A DNA stretch of 33,983 nucleotides from Planctomycetota bacterium. Lineage in GTDB: Bacteria > Planctomycetota > UBA8108 > UBA1146. Within the stretch, counting starts at the first letter, position 1. The number at the start of each line of letters is the position of its first letter. A model generated the notes under the pieces. It saw only the letters and a list, made by a program, of their open reading frames with translations, did no database searches and was not told where the DNA came from. Below, one piece after another: positions 23,964 through 31,163 of this stretch. The DNA lies in the NCBI GenBank assembly GCA_002691835.1, contig NZJA01000119.1:1-33983 (forward strand), in the 5' to 3' direction. The translations under genes were made by a program, and so were the position numbers.

Positions 23964-25888
23964 CGGCCCCCCTCCTCTCCTGATGGAGTCACTGCAGCCT
24001 TTTCAGCAACCACTACAGCCCCATCGACCAACTTCTCAGCAAGCGCTCTCGGAGACATGTTGTAGTCAAATCCAACGTGCATCGTCTGATGGATCAAGTT
24101 GACCGGAACTGACTGCGAGACAAAACGTGCGTCGATGGTAAAGGGCCCTTCCCCCTTCAGGAGATCAGGGCTGACGTGATATTTGGCGGTCCGATGGCCG
24201 AGTGGCTCAATTCCCCTGCGATGCTTTCGCATCCCCTTGGGGTGTCCATAAATATTGTTTGGCCGAGAAGCAGGGCGAATAAAGGGCAGCGCCGAAACAC
24301 TGCTATTGATCGTCAGGACCTGCTCCTGGTCTCCACCACGAATGTTCCGGGACATGAATTTTGACTGCAGGTTGAACAGCTGCTCATCCAGTGGGATCTC
24401 ACCGTTACGTACGTAGAGAGAAAAAGTGTCTCTAAGGTCGCCGTTGGGATCGCGGTCACCCGATTGGAATACGATTTCTCCGGCTTCATTTTTCACATCG
24501 ATCTGAACGACAAAAATACGCTCTGCGTCAAATCCCGTCGGCAAATTATGACCCCTGGTCAGGTTCCTGACATCGATCTCGAAGTCGAGGCCGCGATCAT
24601 CATGACGGGTCACCCGGATATCGGAGAGTCCGAAACCTCGCTTGAGCACAGCCACGCGCTGTTCCTTTGCCCACTCAAGAAGCTCCTGCTGCTCTTGAAT
24701 GATCTCCCGACCTTCATAACGGTCATCGATGGAAACCCAAGGCTCTGGGAAGGGGAAATCTTCGGGGCACTCGTCCTCAAACTCATCGGTTCCCCAACCA
24801 GATTCGACTTCGAAAAGTAGCCATTCTGAAAGGCTCTTAAACTCGTTAGCCTTCTTGTTGACTGGGAAAATACCTTCATGAATCAAGGAATAATCCGGAC
24901 CTGCAAAGAAATGGTTAGTCAACTTTCGAGGAGCCGTTTCATTTCCTCCGACGATTGCCGCAGGTCCCCATTCGTATCCCGCTGGCAATCCCTGTTCTTT
25001 GCCCATGTGGCAATCGTTACAGGTCACACCCTCTTCAGCCGCAGGGGAGTTCCGGTACTCGGTCAACAACTCATGAACCCGAAGTCCATTCGGAGCAAAC
25101 ACCTCATGACAAGAACCGCAGAAAGCAGGAGTGGTCAACTCGAAGAAAGGTTCGATCTCAGTGTGGATGGCACGCCCCACACCATCACGATCGGTGTTGA
25201 CCTTGAATTGCTTTTTATCTGCAAGGACTCGCGCCAACTCTGCATTTCCGAGGGCTCCTTTTACAGAATCGAAAACATCTCCCTGGTCGATTCCGATTCT
25301 TCCTGACACCTTGCGATACCCCGCACTCATACGGTGACAGGTCACGCAGGTGATGCCTTCCCGAGAAGCAGGATGACGATCCAGGTTGGATGCACTGAAA
25401 GGCTCGCCGATATCGGATCCCACTGGCGCATGGCACCTGAGGCAGAAATCGCCATTGGTAGTGCTGGTTCCCACATTCATGGCGTTCTGCATCGACATCA
25501 TCAGCGGGCTCAGCTGAGAGTATGCATGCTGCGAGACTGACCACTCCCGATACTGCTTGGGGTGACACAGGGCACACTCATCCGCAGACGGGAAGTTACT
25601 CGCCGCAAACACTTTTTCGTGTGCGTCGATCGAGGACAATTCTTCAACCTCTGCAGATTCTGCGCCAGTACCTTCGAGAAGGTCATCGCCCAGCAAATCA
25701 TCATCGAGCAAGTCATCGTCGAGCAAATCATCGTCAACAAGATCCGCTTCTATCAACTTTTCTTCAGCAGGAGGGTCCTGAGTCAGAGCGACGGATTTCT
25801 GAATGAGATGGGTTGAGACAACAACACTGGCAATCACCAGGAATGCCCCACCTAACCGAATGATGACCGGTGGAATAGTTAAATTCAT
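23960..25888 (-). CDS. Membrane-anchored pentahaem cytochrome c with N-terminal DDLL repeat
   Basis: A 642-residue protein. An uncleaved or signal helix at about 8-28 is followed by an acidic repeat at residues 52-71 ('DDDLLDDDLLDDDLLGDDLL'). Five CXXCH motifs follow (Cys105, 149, 181, 257, 290), the first as 'ADECALCHPKQYREWSVSQH', typical of c554/multihaem families. The C-terminal ~250 residues have no haem and look beta-rich ('LDFEIDVRNLTRGHNLPTG'). The start is set by AAGGAGGG five bases before the ATG at 25888; the frame could extend to 25945 but without benefit. It is the first gene of the seven-gene operon, coupled to the barrel gene by ATGA. No CXXCK or other catalytic haem motif, so an electron carrier is more likely than a nitrite reductase. 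Confidence 0.93.
   Translation of the reverse strand: MNLTIPPVIIRLGGAFLVIASVVVSTHLIQKSVALTQDPPAEEKLIEADLVDDDLLDDDLLDDDLLGDDLLEGTGAESAEVEELSSIDAHEKVFAASNFPSADECALCHPKQYREWSVSQHAYSQLSPLMMSMQNAMNVGTSTTNGDFCLRCHAPVGSDIGEPFSASNLDRHPASREGITCVTCHRMSAGYRKVSGRIGIDQGDVFDSVKGALGNAELARVLADKKQFKVNTDRDGVGRAIHTEIEPFFELTTPAFCGSCHEVFAPNGLRVHELLTEYRNSPAAEEGVTCNDCHMGKEQGLPAGYEWGPAAIVGGNETAPRKLTNHFFAGPDYSLIHEGIFPVNKKANEFKSLSEWLLFEVESGWGTDEFEDECPEDFPFPEPWVSIDDRYEGREIIQEQQELLEWAKEQRVAVLKRGFGLSDIRVTRHDDRGLDFEIDVRNLTRGHNLPTGFDAERIFVVQIDVKNEAGEIVFQSGDRDPNGDLRDTFSLYVRNGEIPLDEQLFNLQSKFMSRNIRGGDQEQVLTINSSVSALPFIRPASRPNNIYGHPKGMRKHRRGIEPLGHRTAKYHVSPDLLKGEGPFTIDARFVSQSVPVNLIHQTMHVGFDYNMSPRALAEKLVDGAVVVAEKAAVTPSGEEGGR
25676..25735 (-). 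repeat. 15-base tandem repeat encoding DDDLL units
   Basis: Four consecutive five-codon units encode D-D-D-L-L (the last G-D-D-L-L). Three are near identical at DNA level on the plus strand (agcaaatcatcatcg with one or two changes). Such a repeat can expand or contract by slippage. Confidence 0.9.
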
Positions 25889-25893
25889 TTTCA

Positions 25894-25901
25894 CCCTCCT
25901 T
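25894..25901 (-). promoter_or_regulatory. Strong ribosome binding site of the redox operon's first gene
   Basis: AAGGAGGG on the minus strand, five bases before the ATG at 25888. It decides the start of the pentahaem cytochrome. The operon promoter should lie in the following 200 bases, but I see no clear -35/-10 pair. Confidence 0.85.
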
Positions 25902-26143
25902 GAGCCCCGCTTTACAACAGCCCCAGAGCAGATCTGAGGACCCATAAAGCCAGATTATTCACTGATTTTCTGACATCCCCACTCTCTTGTCCATGCCGTA
26001 TTTAACATTGAATTTCAAACCAGAAAATCGATGAAGACGATACTGACAAACCACTCTCTTCTACCGATGCTCCACATCGGAGAAGTGCCCCTTGGCGGCT
26101 CCGCCTGAATAACTCTTAAATATTCAACGCATCTGAAGTAGTG

Positions 26144-26590
26144 CTAATACTCTTCCAGCTCTTCTTCTGTCAGATCCAAGTCGGGTTGTTCATCATTCGA
26201 CTGTAAACGTTGAGCATGGACACCCAACATCCAGGCGGTGGCCACCTCGGCGGATGCGGCAATGATGGTGTAATTGGAAACCCCATCGATGAGCAGACTG
26301 GAAAATCTTGCGAGTGCTAGCCCCAGAAAACACCATGCCAGAGGTTGCAACCAAGCAGCATATGAAGGACTCCACAGGCTTCTGAGTGTCACCAGGCCCA
26401 AAGCCAGCACCAGCCCGCCCAAGAGCGCCCGAAACTCACCCAAAGTCGCCGGCTGGATTTCTCCGCGGTTGGGTATGGAGGAATTCTGCATCTCCAGCAT
26501 CCACTCCATGACCGCAATCGGATCGACCATCACCCACAATCCGAAAGCAACATTAAATATCGATATTCCTGCGAGAAAAATGACAACCAT
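26144..26590 (-). CDS. Small four-helix membrane protein (DUF4345-like)
   Basis: A 148-residue hydrophobic protein with about four membrane segments: residues 3-22, 53-70, 80-97 and 104-122. A strongly acidic C-terminal tail ends 'DLTEEELEEY'. The pattern 'FNVAFGLWVMVDP...EFRALLGGLVLALGL' recalls DUF4345 proteins, whose function is unknown; the match is by eye. It starts ten bases after the aldose epimerase gene on the same strand and is probably co-transcribed with it. A 255-base gap separates it from the redox operon, so I do not include it there. Confidence 0.75.
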   Translation of the reverse strand: MVVIFLAGISIFNVAFGLWVMVDPIAVMEWMLEMQNSSIPNRGEIQPATLGEFRALLGGLVLALGLVTLRSLWSPSYAAWLQPLAWCFLGLALARFSSLLIDGVSNYTIIAASAEVATAWMLGVHAQRLQSNDEQPDLDLTEEELEEY

Positions 26591-26600
26591 ATCGGTCCCC

Positions 26601-27779
26601 CTATTCCACGATCGAAAAATCGTGGCTCATGACATGCGTGTAGAGCTCGCCTGGTTTCAAGACGACATTAGGCCAACTATCGATATTCCTGCGATTAATC
26701 GCATCGGGCCAAATCTGGCTCTCCAGGCAATATCCGCTGTATTGGGGATATTCGGCCCCGCCTTTTCCGCCTTCAAGGCCGAGAAAATTTCCGCTGTAGA
26801 ATTGCAAGCCTGGCTGATCCGCATACACCTTCATGACGATCCCCGTCTTTGCAGATCGGGCAGTAGCAGCAAGCCTCAACTGTCCAGGCTCGCCGTCGAC
26901 AATAAAGTTATGGTCGTATCCCCCGGCATAAAATGGCTCGCCAGGTTTGGGGAGCTGATCCATCTGCGAACCAATGGTCCTCGATTGGGTGAAGTCCAGA
27001 GGGGTCCCGGCAACAGCAGCGACCTCACCTGTTGGAATCAGATCCTGAGCAGGCGTGTAGCTGGAGCACTCAAGTTGCAACTGTTGATCGAGACAACTTC
27101 CCGAGTCGTGTCCCGACAAGTTCCAGTAGGAGTGATGGGCCAGATTGACCGGTGTTGCAACGCTGGCCTCGGCGGCCATTTCCACTCGCAGCTGTTGATC
27201 AGGGGTCAGAATATAGCGAACAGCAGCCCGTACTTCGCCGGGGTAACCCTCTTCGCCGGCAGCACTCATCAGGCGCAATTCAACTCCATTGCCCCGATCT
27301 GTGCTAATTGGCCGCGATTCCCAGATCCTTTTGTCAAAGCCGCGATCCCCTCCATGGAGGTGATGCGCTCCATTGTTGGTCGCAAGGGTGTAGGTGCTTC
27401 CGCCCAGTTCAAATTTGCCTTGGGCAATCCGGTTGGCACAACGGCCAACGATGCAGCCAAAATAAGGGCTCTTTTCGCGGTAGCTCTCGATGTCATCAAA
27501 ACCGAGAACGACATCCACGGGTCCATCTGCTGAAGGAACGATGCACTCCGTGACTGTTGCTCCGTAGTTGATGATGCGAACCCGCATCGATCCATTGTCG
27601 AGCGTGTAACGAAGAACTTCTTCGCCATCAATCTCACCCCATGGCTCCACGACCACACCATCTGTCACGGCGAGACTCCCTTCACTCTGATCCCGAATCC
27701 AATCGGAACTTCCCACGCAGCCGGGAGACAAACTCACCAGACACAAAAGTAATCCCAGCCGCCATCGCAGATTTCCCAT
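26601..27779 (-). CDS. galM: Aldose 1-epimerase (galactose mutarotase), exported lipoprotein form
   Basis: The catalytic core is a full-length GalM: 'VRIINYGATVTECIVP' at its start, 'GRCANRIAQGKF', 'NGAHHLHGG', the catalytic His region 'NLAHHSYWNLSG', and the catalytic Glu in 'YCLESQIWPDAIN' near the C-terminus. It interconverts alpha and beta anomers of hexoses. Most GalM proteins are cytoplasmic, but this one starts MGNLRWRLGLLLCLVSLSPGC, a lipoprotein signal, so it should act in the periplasm. I choose the ATG at 27779, eight bases after GGAG. In-frame ATGs at 27785, 27806 and further upstream to 27953 are alternatives, but they bury the signal. A 76-residue linker precedes the core. Confidence 0.92.
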   Translation of the reverse strand: MGNLRWRLGLLLCLVSLSPGCVGSSDWIRDQSEGSLAVTDGVVVEPWGEIDGEEVLRYTLDNGSMRVRIINYGATVTECIVPSADGPVDVVLGFDDIESYREKSPYFGCIVGRCANRIAQGKFELGGSTYTLATNNGAHHLHGGDRGFDKRIWESRPISTDRGNGVELRLMSAAGEEGYPGEVRAAVRYILTPDQQLRVEMAAEASVATPVNLAHHSYWNLSGHDSGSCLDQQLQLECSSYTPAQDLIPTGEVAAVAGTPLDFTQSRTIGSQMDQLPKPGEPFYAGGYDHNFIVDGEPGQLRLAATARSAKTGIVMKVYADQPGLQFYSGNFLGLEGGKGGAEYPQYSGYCLESQIWPDAINRRNIDSWPNVVLKPGELYTHVMSHDFSIVE

Positions 27780-27942
27780 CGCCATCGCTCCATTCGCTCG
27801 TGCCATTCCCGGTGCCATGATGTGGTCGGAAGTCTCTGGGTCCAGTCCAGAAACCTGAATCTTCCCAACTTTGGCAATTCCTGGCTCCAGAGACCCAAAT
27901 ACGCCCAATTCGACCCTTTCCGAGACATTTACGCCCTTTTTA

Positions 27943-27998
27943 GGGGGTCCCACAGGCTCCTCTCCGGCACTTTAGAGGTGCAGGTTCGGTTGACCCCT
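27943..27998 (+). other. Possible structured leader upstream of rpmB
   Basis: A 7-bp pairing (gggggtc 27943-27949 with gacccct 27992-27998, one G-T) could close an element containing an inner hairpin (cctct with agagg). It lies about 185 bases before rpmB and behind the divergent epimerase gene. No T run follows. Weak evidence; the pairing may be accidental. Confidence 0.25.
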
Positions 27999-28181
27999 TC
28001 GGGGCAGATCGGTACGCTCCTCCTTTGGTAGAGAACTCCACCGGGGCTCCCTGTCGATCTTCGATTTCTCAAAAGAGCAATCACAACAGGTCCAGGTCGC
28101 CGATGCTGAGAACTCTGATTCGAGTGTTTTTAGAATTGATCGCGGAGACTGCCTCTCCGACTTCAGAACAGGACCGAAACG

Positions 28182-28457
28182 ATGTCACGCCGTTGCCAGA
28201 TCACCGGAGCCCGTACAGCCTCTGGAAATCGCAAAAAGACCCGCGGTAAATCCAAGCGCTCCGGTCACGTCGGAATCAAGATCACCGGCCTGACAAAACG
28301 TCGCTTCAAGGTCAACCTTCAGAGCAAGCGCATTTGGGTTCCCGAGCTCAAGCGTTTTGTGCGGGTTCGTCTCAGCGCCCGTGCTCTCAAGACCATCAGC
28401 AAGAAGGGCGCCTACCGCACCCTCCTCGATGCCGGCGTGATTCAGCCGCCAAAATAA
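28182..28457 (+). CDS. rpmB: Large ribosomal subunit protein bL28
   Basis: A 91-residue highly basic protein. It begins 'MSRRCQITGARTASGN', the classical bL28 start, and continues 'KRRFKVNLQSKRIW', as in bL28, with a C-terminal 'VRLSARALKTISKKG'. It belongs to the 50S subunit. AGGA lies eight bases upstream of the ATG. It is a single-gene unit on the plus strand between divergent and convergent neighbours. The 50-base gap to the sulfatase stop shows no clear terminator. Confidence 0.96.
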   Translation: MSRRCQITGARTASGNRKKTRGKSKRSGHVGIKITGLTKRRFKVNLQSKRIWVPELKRFVRVRLSARALKTISKKGAYRTLLDAGVIQPPK

Positions 28458-28508
28458 ACGGCGCGTCTTCACTTTAATTTCGACCACCGATCGATTCAGG
28501 CTACCGGT

Positions 28509-30065
28509 CTAATTATCGAGCTCGTCCGGCATCGGAATCCTTCGCCCATCCCTGCTAGGCAATGAAGCCCCCGTTTGACGAAGGTGGTTCGCCAGTTGCT
28601 TCGAGAGTGATTGCAGAATCTGCGGATTCTGTTGAGCAACATCACGACTTTCCCCGAGGTCTTCCTGCAGCTGAAAGAGCACCCTCTTCGGTTCCGGATG
28701 ATGGTAATAAATCATTTTCCAGGGGCCGCGACGGATCGAACTAAAGGGCTGAATCCCTGGGCCACGAGGACCCCAGAAATGCGGCATATGCCAATATAGC
28801 GGCCGTTCCTGCCACTTTGAGACTTCCCCACCGTCCACCGTTCCTGCCAGAATCGGCTGCAGGTTCCATCCTTCAACCTTCTCCATGTGTTCTTCGGGCC
28901 CGCTGATTCCGACCAACTCCAAGAGCGTCGGAAAGTGATCATGACTGATCACTGGAATCGCACTGCGTCGTCCTTCTTCGATGACGCCAGGCCAACGCAT
29001 CACGAGAGGGATCCGGGTGCCCCCTTCCAAAGCGGAACCCTTGCCGCTCGAAAGGGGATGGTTGTGACGGTGATGAGGTTTGGCTCGGGTATGAGCGGAC
29101 AGCCCCCCATTATCACTCGTGAAAATGATCCATGTCTCATCGAGAAGCTGAAGGTCTTCCAAAGTTTTCAACAGCACTCCCAGAGCCCTATCGACGGATT
29201 CGATCATCGTCGCATAAGCCGCTTCAACCTTGGGCAGGTCAGCGTAGTCATCCAAGTGTCGTTTGTTGGCGATGATGGGGGTGTGAACGGCATACGGTGA
29301 AAAGTGAAGGAAGAATCGTTCGCCATCCTGATGAGCCTGATGGATGGCCGTTGCAGCTTCCAGGGCCAGCGCTTCCGTCAGGTACGTCTCTTTCCCGTGA
29401 TACTTTTCCAAACCGGGAACATCCCAGATTTTTGCCCCGGGATGCTCCGGATCACGAGCAAAGTTTTTGCTCCCTCGAAAATCAGAGGGAGCCCCCGCCG
29501 CGTGGCCCGCGATATTGACATCGAAGCCCAGTTTCAGTGGATCTGCACCACCACTGCCATGAGCTCCGAGATGGGCTTTTCCAGCATGGATGGTCCGATA
29601 TCCGTTCTTGCTGAGCAGGCCTGGAAGAGTGATATCCCCGGGTTGCAGACCGTTGACTTGCCATTTAGGTGGAACGGTTCCTTCTCTGGAACCACCCATA
29701 TCCCGATCCTTGTGAAGAATCCAATAAGTGATCCCATTCGCCTGAGGTGAACGGCCCGTCATGATACTGGTTCGTGTCGGTGTGCAGACCGGGGAAGACG
29801 CATAAGCGTTGGTGAAGACGAGTCCTTCACGAGCCAGTCGCTGCAGATGGGGAGTTCGATAATGTTTCTGGAAAGGCGCACTCTCCTCGTGAAGAGAGAC
29901 GGCGGTGTCCTGCCAACCCAGATCATCGACGATGAAAAACAGGATATGGGGAGGGCGATCCTTTTCTTGTGTGCCCACGGCCTGTTGTGCTTCGACCCCT
30001 GAGCCCAGAAAAACTGCCGGAAGAAGCAGAAGAATCAGCTGGGGGATCCGTAGTGACAGGCTCAT
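28509..30065 (-). CDS. Secreted sulfatase (arylsulfatase/N-acetylgalactosamine-6-sulfatase type)
   Basis: A 518-residue enzyme with signal peptide (to about residue 26, GVEAQ). Metal-binding 'DDLGWQD' is at 47-53. The active-site motif 'CTPTR' (94-98) lies inside 'SSPVCTPTRTSIMTGR', where Cys94 is the residue converted to formylglycine by a maturation enzyme not encoded in this window. Further conserved sites are 'GYRTIHAGKAHLGAH' and 'TSDNGGLSAH'. It hydrolyses sulfate esters, most likely of sulfated polysaccharides in the periplasm. Planctomycetes are rich in such enzymes. Its ATG overlaps the upstream gene's stop (ATGA). Confidence 0.95.
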   Translation of the reverse strand: MSLSLRIPQLILLLLPAVFLGSGVEAQQAVGTQEKDRPPHILFFIVDDLGWQDTAVSLHEESAPFQKHYRTPHLQRLAREGLVFTNAYASSPVCTPTRTSIMTGRSPQANGITYWILHKDRDMGGSREGTVPPKWQVNGLQPGDITLPGLLSKNGYRTIHAGKAHLGAHGSGGADPLKLGFDVNIAGHAAGAPSDFRGSKNFARDPEHPGAKIWDVPGLEKYHGKETYLTEALALEAATAIHQAHQDGERFFLHFSPYAVHTPIIANKRHLDDYADLPKVEAAYATMIESVDRALGVLLKTLEDLQLLDETWIIFTSDNGGLSAHTRAKPHHRHNHPLSSGKGSALEGGTRIPLVMRWPGVIEEGRRSAIPVISHDHFPTLLELVGISGPEEHMEKVEGWNLQPILAGTVDGGEVSKWQERPLYWHMPHFWGPRGPGIQPFSSIRRGPWKMIYYHHPEPKRVLFQLQEDLGESRDVAQQNPQILQSLSKQLANHLRQTGASLPSRDGRRIPMPDELDN

Positions 30066-31009
30066 CGTTGATCCTCCTGATCAGGTTCCTTCGTCGGCGC
30101 AGACGACATTTTTTTCACCCAGTCAGCCCAATTCGGGAGCTGTCGTAACGGTTTCAGATCGCCATCCACCAAGACCATCTCCAGCCGAATCGAGGTGGCT
30201 CCGAGACTCGTCTCCAGAGCTGACATGGCTTTCTGCGTCTCCCCCAACAATGAGAAACAACACGCCAGGTTGTAATGAATCGCCAGCTGCTCGTCGATCA
30301 AGCCTGGGCGCAGTTCGACGCGGACACGGCCAGCGATATCCCCCAGCAGATCGATTCGCTGCTGGTGGGCCATACACGCTTTTTGAACCAGTCCACTACG
30401 AAAACGAAGGTCCCCCAACAGCGTCAAAGCCTCCAGAATCGACGGCAGAGTGGCTGTATTCGGAGCCTGGCTCGCCTGCAGCTCCAACTCATGCAGCCAG
30501 CGATCAATCCGCAATCGCTGACCCAGCTTGGCCAAGAGCAGGACCAACTCTTTCTCGGCCCAGACTTCTATCAATAAATCTGTCGAAAGCTGGGCTTCGA
30601 TTTCCGGGATCAGATCCGCAGTCGCCACATCCATCAGGGCATTGGCGCAAGATTGGCGGCGATTGAAGGGTTGAGATTCATCCAGAAACCGTTGGAGAAG
30701 CCTCTGCGCTGCGGGCATCCCCAGGGGGATTAACGCCCGGTACTGTCCCCGATAACGGACCTGATTTTCTTCTCGATCGATTCGATCCAGCTCCTGATCG
30801 ATGGCCTTGTCGAGCTCTGCCGTGTCAGGGCTCCGGGAAATTTCAGGTTTCCCCTCGGAATCATCGGAGACGGTCGCCAAAGCTGGAGGATCAGCCTTCA
30901 AGGAAGGGCAAAAGGCCAGCACGAAGGCCAACATCGAAAGCAGTCGCAGGGTGTTGGTGGTCGACGGCTGGGGAGCGATCACCCCTGGAGAACAGGCAGT
31001 TGTTTTCAT
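30062..31009 (-). CDS. Exported alpha-helical repeat protein (HEAT/TPR-like) coupled to the sulfatase
   Basis: A 315-residue protein with a hydrophobic segment at about 21-35 after a charged N-terminus, probably an export signal. The ATG at residue 26 is an alternative start. The mature part is helical. 'AQRLLQRFLDESQPFNRRQSCANAL' resembles a HEAT-type helix pair. 'LAIHYNLACCFSLLGETQKAMSALETSLG' is a convincing TPR unit. Function unknown. The stop overlaps the sulfatase start, so the two are made together; a scaffold or adaptor role in the periplasm is a guess. Confidence 0.75.
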   Translation of the reverse strand: MKTTACSPGVIAPQPSTTNTLRLLSMLAFVLAFCPSLKADPPALATVSDDSEGKPEISRSPDTAELDKAIDQELDRIDREENQVRYRGQYRALIPLGMPAAQRLLQRFLDESQPFNRRQSCANALMDVATADLIPEIEAQLSTDLLIEVWAEKELVLLLAKLGQRLRIDRWLHELELQASQAPNTATLPSILEALTLLGDLRFRSGLVQKACMAHQQRIDLLGDIAGRVRVELRPGLIDEQLAIHYNLACCFSLLGETQKAMSALETSLGATSIRLEMVLVDGDLKPLRQLPNWADWVKKMSSAPTKEPDQEDQR

Positions 31010-31163
31010 GGGACCATCTCACGGAACAACGACAGGCAGGTCAAGCACCCGCTGTCAGCGGAAAACTTTGTGGAGACTTGAAACCTGATCGCAAGGTCGG
31101 CCATTCAGGAACGGCTTCAGGGGCCCGCCTGCAACTTTCTCGGGAATGACGAGCAGCAGGGCA

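Noticed and set aside
25676..25735. Short direct repeats that might suggest a CRISPR array
   Set aside because: The units are contiguous 15-base coding repeats without spacers.
23960..25888. NrfA-type nitrite reductase or tetrathionate reductase identity for the pentahaem cytochrome
   Set aside because: All five motifs are CXXCH; the Lys-ligated CXXCK active-site haem of NrfA is absent and the C-terminal half is beta-rich without haem.
26274..27533. 419-codon open frame on the plus strand opposite the membrane protein and aldose epimerase genes
   Set aside because: The minus-strand genes have clear catalytic motifs; the plus-strand product is low in recognisable structure and lacks a ribosome binding site.
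27943..27998. tRNA-like features (7-bp closing stem, 'ggttcg' and a 7-base loop)
   Set aside because: The span is only 56 bases and the D- and T-arm stems do not form; no tRNA can be folded.
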